Part shown: positions 51,578 through 60,248 of the stretch, one piece after another
How the letters are laid out: every line of letters begins with the position of its first letter
How positions within the stretch are numbered: position 1 is the stretch's first letter
Source of the DNA: Pseudahrensia aquimaris
GTDB taxonomy: Bacteria; Pseudomonadota; Alphaproteobacteria; Rhizobiales; Rhizobiaceae
Direction of reading: 5' to 3'
Length of the DNA stretch: 64,000 nucleotides
Assembly (NCBI RefSeq): GCF_042676045.1
Contig: NZ_JBHTJV010000009.1
Span: 248,001-312,000, forward strand
The notes under the pieces: model-generated
Databases searched by the model: none
What the model saw: the letters and a program-made list of their open reading frames with translations, nothing else
What the model was told of the DNA's origin: nothing
Translations under genes and position numbers: made by a program

Positions 51578-51700
51578 TCATTCGCCAACCCGCCGCAGCG
51601 CCCCGATGATCCGCCTACCTGCCTTTCACAAATCGCTTGTGCCCGCATAAATTCTGTCGTCCCCATGGAACGCCACCCACCCGAAAAAAGACCTTCGATA
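51578..51700 (-). pseudogene. Remnant of a second AlkB-family gene
   Basis: Bases 51591-51676 align without gaps to 52684-52769 of the intact AlkB gene at about 73 percent identity by eye. Translated, the remnant reads VAFHGDDRIYAGTSDL, stop, KAGRRIIGALRRVGE, stop; the intact protein has LAFHGVDRIYADTSDLLKAG and then GRINVTLRRVN. Just upstream, the bases of the intact ECLFRVGG region are present, but with one extra T in a T-run and with about 80 bases deleted before AFHG. So the copy carries a nonsense codon, a frameshift and a deletion. It lies in the same orientation as the intact gene, 1.1 kb away. Confidence 0.8.
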
Positions 51701-51749
51701 AATCAATTGGGGAGGTGCGGTCAGGGTGTCTGAGGATCTGGCTGCGCAA

Positions 51750-52646
51750 TCAAAGCCGCTCGATTTCCTCATAGATGTCTGAGATCCGCTCTAGTTTTTC
51801 CTCGTCGCTCAGGTTTGGATCGTTGTCTATGGAGTTGATACGCTCTTGGGCTTCTTCAATCGCCTTGATGGTTTCCTCGTCGAGCTCTTCCTCAAAATCC
51901 TCAATGAAATCGCGGGCTTCCCCCTCCGGCTGAACGCTCTCGACCCAGGACACGAAGGGGTCGTTTCTGTCATACGGCTGGTCAGATGCGTGATCATTCA
52001 AAAGCTCCAGCGCCGTTTCGGGAATCGTAACACCGAAAGTGGTGGTCACAAATTCCCGAAAAGCGGTTGGGACAATCGGTTCGGGGTATTCCTCGTCCGG
52101 CTCGTCGCTTTCTGCGCGCAGTTGTTCCCATTCCTCTTCATCCACGCCTTCTGCGATCATCTGCGCGCCCAATGGTGTGGCTCCATGGCCTTCGTCGAAG
52201 CAGGGCTCCACATAGCCAATTGCGAGCAAGCGCAGAAAATCCACTGGGTCATCGCTGATCAACCCCGTCCAGATGGAGCCTGACCCCGAGCCTCGGTGAA
52301 CGACCCATTGTTTGCCATCATCGTCTAGCCAGAAACCGGCCATCGAACCATCGGCGCCTGTGCGGGCAAACTCGAAATAACGGTTGTCGAGCGAGGCATC
52401 GCGCTCCTCCCAGCCAAATGTGAAGGGGTAGGGCGGGGTAACGAAACAGGCGAACGATGCCCCCTCTTCCTCGGCCTCGTTAGCCGGATAAAGATACAGG
52501 ATCGTGTCGTTGAACCCTTCGCTGAAATCGCCCTCGATCTGGTCCAGATGACCACGCGCTTCCATCCAGTCGAACGTCTTGCGAAACGCTTCCGGCAATT
52601 TCATGCCTTCAGGCATGGCTTTGGCCATTTGATCTGAAAATTTCAT
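51750..52646 (-). CDS. SUKH/SMI1-like acidic protein, tentative
   Basis: The 298-residue protein is strongly acidic. Its middle, FLRLLAIGYVEPCFDEG, together with the N-terminal LPEAFRKTFDWMEARGHL and FWLDDDGKQWVVHRGSGSGS, resembles SMI1/KNR4 (SUKH) proteins, many of which are immunity proteins against secreted nuclease toxins. The C-terminus is a charged helix rich in E and D. I saw no matching toxin gene. AAGGA lies six bases before the ATG. It sits between the intact AlkB gene and the AlkB remnant, all on the minus strand. Confidence 0.5.
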   Translation of the reverse strand: MKFSDQMAKAMPEGMKLPEAFRKTFDWMEARGHLDQIEGDFSEGFNDTILYLYPANEAEEEGASFACFVTPPYPFTFGWEERDASLDNRYFEFARTGADGSMAGFWLDDDGKQWVVHRGSGSGSIWTGLISDDPVDFLRLLAIGYVEPCFDEGHGATPLGAQMIAEGVDEEEWEQLRAESDEPDEEYPEPIVPTAFREFVTTTFGVTIPETALELLNDHASDQPYDRNDPFVSWVESVQPEGEARDFIEDFEEELDEETIKAIEEAQERINSIDNDPNLSDEEKLERISDIYEEIERL

Positions 52647-52673
52647 TGTGTTTCCTTCTAATTGGCCCGCCGC

Positions 52674-53282
52674 CTAGTTCACTCGCCGTAGCGTAACGTT
52701 TATCCGTCCGCCCGCCTTCAATAAATCGCTGGTATCCGCATAAATCCTGTCCACGCCGTGAAACGCCAGCCGCGCTTCATCGGACAACATCATCACATCG
52801 CCGCTGCACAGGCGGAAGCTTTGGGTCTTGTCGGTGCGCTTTATGCCACCCACTCGAAAAAGACATTCATTGCCCAGCGAGATCGAAAGCACGGGGGCGG
52901 ACAAGTCGGCCTCGTCACGGTCCTGGTGCAGGCCCATTTTGGCATCATCGGCATACCAGTTGATCAAAGCAGCCTGTGGCGGGCGCCGGTGGTCGGCAAG
53001 AGCATCCCACAGATCAAGGAACGCTTGCGGCATGGCAGGCCAAGGCATGCCGGTTTGCGGGTGGGTGTCCTGATAGCGGTAACCGCGTTCTTTGTCGGTC
53101 ACCCAGCCCAGTTCGCCAAAATTCGTCATGCGAACGGTCATTTCCTTCCCCGTCTTCGGCATGCGGGGGGTGAAAAGCGGGGCTTCGCGCACACCATCGC
53201 GGATGGTTTGCAACAAGTTTTCCTGCGCTGTCCGGTCGAAATAGGCGGGCCAGTGTTTCACGCCTTTTGGCAGTTCAATCAT
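52674..53282 (-). CDS. alkB: AlkB family alpha-ketoglutarate-dependent dioxygenase
   Basis: AlkB enzymes remove methyl groups from alkylated DNA bases, using iron, oxygen and 2-oxoglutarate. The 202-residue protein has the metal ligands H119 and D121 in GLHQDRDE and H175 in AFHGVDRI; R193 in GRINVTLRR should bind 2-oxoglutarate. The nucleotide-recognition lid (RMTNFGELGW, RYQDTHPQTGMPWPAMP) is intact. The ATG at 53282 gives the usual start; the frame is open to 53324. A damaged paralogue lies 1.1 kb downstream on the same strand. Confidence 0.93.
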   Translation of the reverse strand: MIELPKGVKHWPAYFDRTAQENLLQTIRDGVREAPLFTPRMPKTGKEMTVRMTNFGELGWVTDKERGYRYQDTHPQTGMPWPAMPQAFLDLWDALADHRRPPQAALINWYADDAKMGLHQDRDEADLSAPVLSISLGNECLFRVGGIKRTDKTQSFRLCSGDVMMLSDEARLAFHGVDRIYADTSDLLKAGGRINVTLRRVN

Positions 53283-53343
53283 GATTTTTGCTTTGATTGC
53301 AGCGCTGGGGGCATTTTGGCGCAAAGAATCTCTTGGGCAAATC

Positions 53344-53372
53344 CTTGCAGGGGCGAAACCAGCTAACTATAT
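53344..53372 (+). promoter_or_regulatory. dnaK promoter
   Basis: CTTGCA (53344-53349) and CTATAT (53367-53372) are 17 bases apart, close to the rhizobial housekeeping consensus; the CTTG start also resembles RpoH (heat-shock) -35 elements. The leader to dnaK is about 155 bases. I saw no CIRCE element. Confidence 0.55.
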
Positions 53373-53532
53373 ACCGCTCGACGCTCGGTTAGCCGCGTTG
53401 GAGAACAAGTTTCCTCCAAATCGGCTTACACGGCAAATGAAGTGAAAATCCAATAGGTCTTGTTGCCACGAATGCCAGCCCGCAAGGGTTTTTACGGGTT
53501 CCAACAGACAGGGCGCTTTAAGGAGAGACAAA

Positions 53533-55461
53533 ATGGCTAAAGTTATCGGTATCGACCTCGGCACCACCAATTCGTGTGTCGCCGTAATGGACGGCAAAAA
53601 CCCCAAAGTAATTGAAAACGCCGAAGGCGCGCGCACGACGCCGTCGATGGTGGCGTTTTCCGACGACGGCGAACGACTGGTCGGCCAGCCCGCCAAACGT
53701 CAGGCAGTCACAAACCCTGAAAACACCCTTTTCGCGGTCAAGCGCTTGATCGGCCGTCGTTTCGACTCGCCGGAAGTGAAGAAAGACCAGAAGCTCGTCC
53801 CATACGAAATCGTCAAAGGCGACAACGGCGATGCTTGGGTTCAGGTGAACGGCGACAAATATTCCCCCTCGCAGATTTCGGCGATGATCCTTCAGAAGAT
53901 GAAGGAAACCGCAGAGGAATATCTGGGCGAGAAGGTTGAGCAGGCCGTCATCACGGTTCCCGCCTACTTCAACGACGCCCAGCGTCAGGCCACGAAAGAC
54001 GCGGGCAAAATCGCCGGTCTGGAAGTGCTGCGCATCATCAACGAGCCAACGGCTGCCGCGCTCTCCTATGGTATGGAGAAGAATGACGGTAAGACGATTG
54101 CAGTCTACGACCTCGGCGGTGGCACGTTCGACGTGTCGATCCTCGAAATCGGCGACGGCGTGTTCGAAGTAAAATCCACCAACGGTGACACGTTCCTTGG
54201 CGGTGAAGACTTCGACATGGCGCTGGTGGAATATCTGGCAGCCGAGTTCAAGAAAGACCAAGGCGTCGATTTGAAGACCGACAAGCTGGCCCTGCAGCGC
54301 CTCAAGGAAGCTGCTGAAAAAGCGAAAATCGAATTGTCTTCCGGTTCGCAGACCGAAGTGAACCTGCCGTTTATCACAGCAGACGCTTCCGGCCCAAAAC
54401 ATCTGACCATGAAATTGACCCGCGCGAAGTTTGAAAGCCTCGTCAGCGAGTTGGTTAAGCGCACGGTCAAGCCGATGTCCGAAGCCCTCAAAGACGCTGG
54501 TCTTTCAGCTGGTGATATCGATGAGGTGATCTTGGTCGGCGGCATGACCCGCATGCCGAAGGTTCAGGAAACCGTGAAAGACTTCTTCGGCAAAGAGCCC
54601 CACAAAGGCGTGAACCCGGACGAAGTGGTTGCCATGGGTGCCGCCATTCAGGCAGGCGTCTTGCAAGGCGACGTGACCGACGTGCTGCTGCTCGACGTGA
54701 CCCCGCTGTCGCTCGGCATCGAGACGCTGGGTGGTGTGTTCACCCGCCTGATCGACCGCAACACAACGATCCCGACGAAGAAGTCGCAAACATTCTCGAC
54801 CGCCGAAGACAACCAAAACGCGGTGACGATCCGCGTGTCTCAGGGCGAGCGCGAAATGGCAGCCGACAACAAATCACTCGGCCAGTTCGATCTCGTCGGC
54901 ATCCCACCCGCACCGCGCGGCGTGCCACAGATTGAGGTGACGTTCGACATCGACGCCAACGGCATCGTGAACGTCTCCGCCAAAGACAAAGGCACCGGCA
55001 AGAGCCACGAAATCCGTATCCAGGCATCGGGCGGTCTGTCCGACGAGGATATCGAAAAAATGGTTCAGGAAGCCGAGGCCAACGCTGAAGCGGACAAGGC
55101 GAAGCGTGAAAGCGTTGAAGCCCGCAACCAGGCCGAGGCGCTCATGCACTCGACCGAGCAGTCGCTCTCAGAACATGGCGATAAGCTGGATGCGTCCACG
55201 AAGGAAGTCATCGAAATGGCGATGACCGACCTGAAATCGACGGTTGAAAACGAGCTGTCCGAGAAAGAAGAGATCGAACAGAAAACCCAGGCGCTGGCGG
55301 AAGCCAGCATGAAAATGGGTCAGGCGATCTACGAAGCGCAGCAGTCTGAAGAGGAGGCAGCCGCCGCTGCCGATGCTGAAACCGCAGCCGCCGCAGACGA
55401 AAACGTTGTGGACGCCGATTTCGAAGAAATCGACGACGAAGACGAGAAAAAGTCGGCGTAA
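53533..55461 (+). CDS. dnaK: Molecular chaperone DnaK
   Basis: DnaK is the Hsp70 chaperone that binds exposed hydrophobic segments in an ATP-dependent cycle with DnaJ and GrpE. The 642-residue protein has the ATPase signatures IGIDLGTTNSCVAVMDG, AVITVPAYFNDAQRQATKDAG, IAVYDLGGGTFDVSILE and VILVGGMTRMPKVQ. The substrate-binding domain begins LLLDVTPLSLGIETLGG, and the tail is acidic (FEEIDDEDEKKSA). GGAGA precedes the ATG. A terminator and a 246-base gap separate it from dnaJ. Confidence 0.98.
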   Translation: MAKVIGIDLGTTNSCVAVMDGKNPKVIENAEGARTTPSMVAFSDDGERLVGQPAKRQAVTNPENTLFAVKRLIGRRFDSPEVKKDQKLVPYEIVKGDNGDAWVQVNGDKYSPSQISAMILQKMKETAEEYLGEKVEQAVITVPAYFNDAQRQATKDAGKIAGLEVLRIINEPTAAALSYGMEKNDGKTIAVYDLGGGTFDVSILEIGDGVFEVKSTNGDTFLGGEDFDMALVEYLAAEFKKDQGVDLKTDKLALQRLKEAAEKAKIELSSGSQTEVNLPFITADASGPKHLTMKLTRAKFESLVSELVKRTVKPMSEALKDAGLSAGDIDEVILVGGMTRMPKVQETVKDFFGKEPHKGVNPDEVVAMGAAIQAGVLQGDVTDVLLLDVTPLSLGIETLGGVFTRLIDRNTTIPTKKSQTFSTAEDNQNAVTIRVSQGEREMAADNKSLGQFDLVGIPPAPRGVPQIEVTFDIDANGIVNVSAKDKGTGKSHEIRIQASGGLSDEDIEKMVQEAEANAEADKAKRESVEARNQAEALMHSTEQSLSEHGDKLDASTKEVIEMAMTDLKSTVENELSEKEEIEQKTQALAEASMKMGQAIYEAQQSEEEAAAAADAETAAAADENVVDADFEEIDDEDEKKSA

Positions 55462-55492
55462 CGCGCTGCGCTTTTAAGAGATCGACAAGATC

Positions 55493-55531
55493 ATCCCCGT
55501 CCGCTCGCACAGTGCGGGCGGGGATTTTTTT
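55493..55531 (+). terminator. Terminator of dnaK
   Basis: ATCCCCGTCCGC (55493-55504) pairs with GCGGGCGGGGAT (55514-55525; one G-T), followed by seven T. It lies 31 bases past the dnaK stop, so dnaJ is probably partly or wholly expressed from its own promoter. Confidence 0.9.
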
Positions 55532-55707
55532 GAAGCCCGATCAGTCTAATCGAAGCCGACCAATTGAAACTTTGTTTCGCGCTGGAAACCATCATCTGTC
55601 AGGCCATTCCATGTCCGCTTCCGCCTTCGCTCCCTCTTGGCACACAATGACGGATAGCGGCTTGCGGGGCTGACGCGCCTGAACGCCATGTTGGAAAGAA
55701 AAGAACA

Positions 55708-56856
55708 ATGAGCAAGGCAGACTATTACGACACGCTTGGCGTTTCTCGTGATGCGGACGAGAAAGAGCTGAAAAGCGCTTTCCGCAAAATGGCGATGAAA
55801 TATCATCCCGACCGAAACCCCGATAATGCGGAGGCGGAAGCCAAGTTTAAGGAAGTTGGCGAGGCTTATGAGGCGCTGAAAGACCCGCAAAAGCGGGCCG
55901 CCTACGACCGATTCGGCCACGCCGCTTTTGAAAACGGTGGCGGCGGTTTTGGCGGGGGCGGTGGCTTCGGCGGCGGTTCCATGGGCGATATTTTCGAGGA
56001 CATTTTCGGCGAGATGATGGGCGGCGCACGCCGCTCGTCCGGCGGTCGTCAGCGTGGCGCTGATTTACGCTACAATATGGAAATTACGCTGGAAGAAGCC
56101 TATTCCGGCAAGACAGCAGAAGTGGAAATTCCCACCGCCGTTTCCTGCGACACCTGTTCCGGCTCCGGCGCGAAACCCGGTTCATCGCCCTCCACCTGCT
56201 CCACCTGCGGTGGCGCGGGTCAAGTGCGGGCGTCGTCTGGCTTTTTCTCCGTTCAGCGCACATGCCCGTCCTGCCAAGGCCGCGGTGAGGTGATTTCCGA
56301 CCCCTGTGGCGATTGCTCCGGCACGGGTCGTACAGTTGAGACCAAAACGCTGACGGTAAACGTGCCTGCCGGCATTGAAGACGGCACGCGCATCCGGCTT
56401 GCGGGTGAAGGCGAAGCGGGCATGCGCGGTGGACCGACCGGCGATCTGTATATTTTCCTGTCGCTGAAACCGCACCAGTTTTTCCAGCGCGATGGCGCAG
56501 ACATTTATTGCCGCGTTCCTATTTCCATGACGACCGCCGCTCTCGGCGGTCAGTTCGAGGTCGGTACGGTCGAAGGTGGCAAGACGCGTGTGAAGGTGCC
56601 GGAAGGCACGCAGAACGCCAAGCAGTTCCGGTTGCGCGGCAAGGGCATGCCCGTGATGCGTCAAAACCCCTCGGCGAAGCCTTCGCAGTTTGGCGATATG
56701 TACATCCAAGTCGCCGTTGAGGTGCCGCAAAACCTGACACGCCGTCAGCGCGAATTGCTGCAGGAATTCGAGGAAGAATCCTCAGAGGCCAACAGCCCGG
56801 AATCCACCGGCTTCTTCTCGCGCATGAAGGGCTTTTTCGACAGTTTTGCGGACTGA
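55708..56856 (+). CDS. dnaJ: Co-chaperone DnaJ
   Basis: DnaJ (Hsp40) stimulates DnaK ATPase and hands over substrates. The 382-residue type I protein has a J domain with HPD at residues 33-35, a glycine/phenylalanine-rich linker (GGGFGGGGGFGGGSMG), and four zinc-binding repeats CDTCSGSG, CSTCGGAG, CPSCQGRG and CGDCSGTG. The C-terminal substrate-binding domain contains GTRIRLAGEGEAG. Length is typical. Confidence 0.98.
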   Translation: MSKADYYDTLGVSRDADEKELKSAFRKMAMKYHPDRNPDNAEAEAKFKEVGEAYEALKDPQKRAAYDRFGHAAFENGGGGFGGGGGFGGGSMGDIFEDIFGEMMGGARRSSGGRQRGADLRYNMEITLEEAYSGKTAEVEIPTAVSCDTCSGSGAKPGSSPSTCSTCGGAGQVRASSGFFSVQRTCPSCQGRGEVISDPCGDCSGTGRTVETKTLTVNVPAGIEDGTRIRLAGEGEAGMRGGPTGDLYIFLSLKPHQFFQRDGADIYCRVPISMTTAALGGQFEVGTVEGGKTRVKVPEGTQNAKQFRLRGKGMPVMRQNPSAKPSQFGDMYIQVAVEVPQNLTRRQRELLQEFEEESSEANSPESTGFFSRMKGFFDSFAD

Positions 56857-56922
56857 TTGGCAACCGTCCTGCGGGGCGCACGTTAGTTCTTTGCAATTGT
56901 TGTTTTGAAGGAATTCCTTTTC

Positions 56923-57486
56923 ATGTCCGCCCCCAAAATTCTCGTCATTCCCGGTTCCCACCGCGCCAGTTCGATCAATGCCCAATTGGGCGCAACGATC
57001 GTGCGGCAACTTGAAAAAGATGGCGCAAGCGCAACCCTCGTTTCTCTCGCTGATTATCCCATGCCGATTTATGATGGCGATTGGGAAGAAGAGAACGGTG
57101 CGCCGGAAGGGGCGAAGAAACTGGCGGCTTTGATGAGCGAGCATCAGGGCGTGGTTTTTGTCTGCCCCGAATACAATGCTTCCATCACACCGCTTTTGAA
57201 GAACACGCTTGACTGGCTTTCCCGCGATGTTGGCTGCAAGCCTTACGCGGGCCGCGCCTTCGCCCTGGCCTCGTGTTCGCCCGGTGCCTTGGGCGGAATT
57301 CGCGGCCTCAGCCACATGCGTGACGTGTTCATCAATGTCGGTGCGGATGCTATTCCGGCGCAATTGTGCGTCGGTCCGGCTGGCAGCGCGTTCGATGATG
57401 ACGGCAATCTGACGAACGAACGGCAGATCTCGCTCTTGCAAAATATGAGCGCCAAGTTGATAGAACGGGCCAAGCAGTTCTCCTAA
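56923..57486 (+). CDS. NADPH-dependent FMN reductase
   Basis: The 187-residue flavodoxin-fold protein has the FMN phosphate loop IPGSHRASSINAQL and CPEYNASITPLLKNTLDWLS, the signature of the NADPH-dependent FMN reductase/ArsH/chromate reductase family. It should reduce free flavin or quinones. The ATG at 56923 follows AAGGA; a TTG at 56905 is possible but overlaps that site. pyrF starts 14 bases after the stop. Confidence 0.92.
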   Translation: MSAPKILVIPGSHRASSINAQLGATIVRQLEKDGASATLVSLADYPMPIYDGDWEEENGAPEGAKKLAALMSEHQGVVFVCPEYNASITPLLKNTLDWLSRDVGCKPYAGRAFALASCSPGALGGIRGLSHMRDVFINVGADAIPAQLCVGPAGSAFDDDGNLTNERQISLLQNMSAKLIERAKQFS

Positions 57487-57500
57487 ATCCGGTGCCAACC

Positions 57501-58199
57501 ATGGCCGACGACCGCCTCATCCTCGCACTTGATGTTCCTACAATGGAGCAAGCCCGCGCGGCAGTGGCTGAATTGGGCGACAGCGTTTCCTTCTACAAGA
57601 TCGGTCATCAGCTGGCCTATGCGCCGGAGCGCGAGAATGGATTTCACCTTGCACGCGAATTGATCGACGCGGGAAAGCAGGTTTTTCTCGATCTGAAACT
57701 GCTCGACATAGACAACACCGTCGCCAAGGGCGTGGAAAGCGTGGCGCAGATGGGCGTGTCGATGCTGACTCTCCACGCTTATCCAAAAGCCATGCGGGCA
57801 GCCGTTGCAGCCTTGGGCGACAATCCGCTGACATTGCTTGGCGTGACGGTGCTGACTTCAATGGACGATGAAGACCTCAAGGAAGCCGGATACGCGCTGG
57901 ATGCGCGGGCCTTGGTTCAAAAACGCGCCGAGCAGGCGCGGGAAGCTGGCATGGGCGGCTTGGTCGCCTCTGCCCAAGAGGCCGAAATGATCCGCACAAT
58001 CGTCGGCCCCGACATGGCCATCGTCACCCCCGGCATCCGCCCGGCGGGTGCGGATGTGGGCGACCAGAAGCGGGTGATGACACCTGCAAAAGCTCTGGCT
58101 GCGGGGGCTTCCCATTTGGTCATCGGCAGGCCCATTATGGGCGCTGAAGACCGTCGCGCTGCGGCGCTCGCAATCGTTGAAGAAATGGCAGGAGGCTGA
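57501..58199 (+). CDS. pyrF: Orotidine 5'-phosphate decarboxylase
   Basis: PyrF makes UMP from OMP in the last step of pyrimidine synthesis. The 232-residue TIM-barrel enzyme starts with RLILALDVPTMEQA and carries the catalytic DxKxxD motif in VFLDLKLLDIDNTV (D-L-K-L-L-D). TVLTSMDD and TPGIRPAG (the phosphate-binding loop), followed by HLVIGRPIM, are the remaining signatures. The ATG at 57501 is preferred to a GTG at 57492. A DUF1330 gene follows three bases later. Confidence 0.96.
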   Translation: MADDRLILALDVPTMEQARAAVAELGDSVSFYKIGHQLAYAPERENGFHLARELIDAGKQVFLDLKLLDIDNTVAKGVESVAQMGVSMLTLHAYPKAMRAAVAALGDNPLTLLGVTVLTSMDDEDLKEAGYALDARALVQKRAEQAREAGMGGLVASAQEAEMIRTIVGPDMAIVTPGIRPAGADVGDQKRVMTPAKALAAGASHLVIGRPIMGAEDRRAAALAIVEEMAGG

Positions 58200-58202
58200 C
58201 AC

Positions 58203-58493
58203 ATGGCAAAAGGTTATTGGATCGCACGGGTGGATGTGAACAACCCCGAGCGCTACCCCGACTATGTGGCGACCGCTAAGCCAGCCTTTGAGGCACACGG
58301 CGCAAAATTCCTCGTGCGCGGCGGCGAAACCCATTCCATGGAAGGTCAAAATCGCGCGCGCAACGTGGTGATCGAGTTTCCTTCGGTGCAGGCGGCACTC
58401 GATTGTTACAACACGGTGGAATATCAAAACGCGGTGAAAATCCGCCAAGCGGTGGCTGATTCAGAGTTGATCATCGTTGAAGGCGTCGAATAA
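58203..58493 (+). CDS. DUF1330 domain protein
   Basis: The 96-residue protein is a stand-alone DUF1330 (ferredoxin-like dimeric alpha/beta-barrel) protein. It starts KGYWIARVDVNNPERYPDYV, has FLVRGGETHSMEG and the arginine-containing RARNVVIEFPSVQAALDCYN, and ends with a short hydrophobic strand. The function is unknown. It begins three bases after pyrF and is surely co-transcribed. Confidence 0.92.
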   Translation: MAKGYWIARVDVNNPERYPDYVATAKPAFEAHGAKFLVRGGETHSMEGQNRARNVVIEFPSVQAALDCYNTVEYQNAVKIRQAVADSELIIVEGVE

Positions 58494-58622
58494 GACAGTC
58501 TTTACAAAACTTTAACCAAAATAACTTGAATGCCCCATTTCCTGCCCTACGTTTTAGACAAGCAGGAACGGGCCTCATTTCCCTTGCCTGCATTCACACG
58601 GCTCAGGAAGGGGAAATTCCTC

Positions 58623-59096
58623 ATGACCAACGCTCTCATCCGTCCCGCTTGGACACCTGTTACGATCGCCATGATGGTTATCGGCTTCATGATCTTCTGG
58701 CCGCTCGGCCTCGCCATGATCGCCTATATCATCTGGGGCGACCGTCTCGACCAGTTCAAGGCGGACGTGAACAACGCAACTGACTCCATGGCCAACACGT
58801 TCAAACGTGGTGCCAGCTACGCAAAGCCGCATGGTTTTGACCGCACTGGCAACGTCGCTTTTGACGACTGGCGTGAAGCTGAACTTCGCCGCTTGGACGA
58901 AAAACGCCGCGAGCTGGACTCCATGCGTGCCGAATTCGACGATTACGCCCGCGAGCTTCGCCGCGCGAAAGATCAGGAAGAATTCGACCACTTCATGAAG
59001 CACCGCGCTAAAGAAGTGGACGCCAAACCAACCAAGAAAACTGCCACGAAAAAAGTGCGCAAATCTTCTGGTGGAGAGGCTGTCCCCGGCGTGTAA
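58623..59096 (+). CDS. DUF2852 domain protein
   Basis: The 157-residue protein begins TNALIRPAWTPVTIAMMVIGFMIFWPLGLAMIAYIIWGDRL: one or two membrane segments at about residues 12-38, followed by a GDR motif. The C-terminal part is a charged helix with WREAELRRLDEKRRELDSMRAEFDDYARELRRAKDQEEFDHFM, which is the DUF2852 signature. The lysine-rich tail is variable. Such proteins are common in Hyphomicrobiales; the role is unknown. A terminator follows at 59125. Confidence 0.9.
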   Translation: MTNALIRPAWTPVTIAMMVIGFMIFWPLGLAMIAYIIWGDRLDQFKADVNNATDSMANTFKRGASYAKPHGFDRTGNVAFDDWREAELRRLDEKRRELDSMRAEFDDYARELRRAKDQEEFDHFMKHRAKEVDAKPTKKTATKKVRKSSGGEAVPGV

Positions 59097-59124
59097 TCGC
59101 CCGGCAGTTTCGGCAAACAATCTG

Positions 59125-59156
59125 GCCCGTCCTGAGCGATCAGGGCGGGCTTTTTT
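59125..59156 (+). terminator. Terminator after the DUF2852 gene
   Basis: GCCCG-T-CCTGA (59125-59135) pairs with TCAGG-G-CGGGC (59140-59150), followed by six T, 28 bases past the stop. Confidence 0.92.
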
Positions 59157-59232
59157 GTGTTGCTTTCTCCCACTCGACGGCACCGAATTCGTGGGGCATT
59201 GTCTGGGTTGAAAAGGCGCGGAGACGACAGCA

Positions 59233-59667
59233 ATGGGTGCCAATATCTCAATCGTCACGTTGGGTGTTGCCGATCTTGTGCGTTCGACGCAATTTTACAC
59301 CGCGCTCGGCTGGGCCGATACAACCGCGAGCCAGGAAAGCGTTACCTTCCTCCAAGGCCATTCAATTGTGCTCGGTCTTTATAGCCACGCTGCGCTGGCG
59401 GAAGATGCAAATACTGAAGTGACGCCTATCGGCTTTCGCGGCGTATCGCTGGCCGTGAACCTCGAAAGCGAGGCGGCGGTGGACACATGGTTCGATCACG
59501 CGGTTTTGCAGGGAGCCCATCCACAAAAGCGGCCTGAAAAGGTTTTCTGGGGCGGTTATTCCGGCTACATCGCAGATCCGAATGGCCATCTGTGGGAAGT
59601 TGCCTACAATCCGTTTTTCCAAGGTGATCCGTCGACAGGACAATTGAAACTGGAGCCGAAAACGTGA
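59233..59667 (+). CDS. VOC family (glyoxalase/dioxygenase-like) protein
   Basis: The 144-residue protein has two beta-alpha-beta-beta-beta units of the vicinal-oxygen-chelate fold: SIVTLGVADLVRSTQFYTALGW at the start and GYSGYIADPNGHLWEVAYNPFF at the end, where the H and E would be metal ligands. It is of the lactoylglutathione-lyase-like branch of unknown substrate. Its stop overlaps the GTG start of the isochorismatase gene, so the two are translationally coupled. Confidence 0.9.
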   Translation: MGANISIVTLGVADLVRSTQFYTALGWADTTASQESVTFLQGHSIVLGLYSHAALAEDANTEVTPIGFRGVSLAVNLESEAAVDTWFDHAVLQGAHPQKRPEKVFWGGYSGYIADPNGHLWEVAYNPFFQGDPSTGQLKLEPKT

Positions 59668-60248
59668 GCATTGCGCTGTTGATCATCGATATGCAGAAAG
59701 CCGGATCCGATCCCGCGCTGGGCGAGCGTGGCCAACCGGAAGCAGAGGCCAACGCCGCGCGTCTGCTCGCCGCGTGGCGCGAGCGGGGCGACCCCGTCAT
59801 CCACATTCGCCACGACGATATGAACCCCGCTTCGCCTTATGCCCCCGGCAAACCCGGCCACGCATTCTGTCCCGAAGTCGCACCACTGCCCCATGAGGAA
59901 GTGATCGAAAAGCGCACGACCAACGCCTTCGTGGGCACCGATCTGATGCAGGCGCTGGAAGGCCATAACGCGGCACAGATTGTCGTTGCCGGTGTTCATC
60001 TGGAACACTGCGTTGGCACGACCGCACGGATGGCTGGCAATCTCGGCTTCATGGTCTATCTGGCTGGCGATGCTACTGCTTCGCTTTCCAACCATGACAA
60101 GAACGGCAGGCATTTCTCCGCCGATGAAATTCACGCCATGATGCTCGCCGTGCTGGACGGCGATTTCGTCAAGGTATCCGACACAGACACACTGCTCTCG
60201 CTCGTCAATGCCGAAGGCGCGATACCCGATGGGGCGACGCTGCAATGA
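59664..60248 (+). CDS. Isochorismatase-family cysteine hydrolase
   Basis: The 194-residue protein has the family catalytic triad: Asp in IALLIIDMQKAG, Lys in VIEKRTTNAF and Cys in GVHLEHCVGTTARMAGNLGF. Cysteine hydrolases of this type cleave amides such as nicotinamide, ureidoacrylate or N-carbamoyl compounds. The position just before a nucleoside transport and breakdown operon suggests a nitrogenous substrate, but this is inference. The GTG at 59664 is the start and overlaps the VOC stop; the stop overlaps the permease ATG. Confidence 0.9.
   Translation: MSIALLIIDMQKAGSDPALGERGQPEAEANAARLLAAWRERGDPVIHIRHDDMNPASPYAPGKPGHAFCPEVAPLPHEEVIEKRTTNAFVGTDLMQALEGHNAAQIVVAGVHLEHCVGTTARMAGNLGFMVYLAGDATASLSNHDKNGRHFSADEIHAMMLAVLDGDFVKVSDTDTLLSLVNAEGAIPDGATLQ

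Larger units (their letters stand above)
50215..51749. other. Decayed intergenic stretch
   Basis: About 1.5 kb without an intact gene. AT-rich noncoding sequence fills 50215-50460. The middle has scattered open frames on both strands that do not form a family-like protein. From 50795 to 51480 lies a frameshifted pseudogene on the minus strand, and from 51578 to about 51700 the remnant of an AlkB-family gene. No transposase or terminal repeat was seen, so decay rather than recent insertion is likely. Confidence 0.6.
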
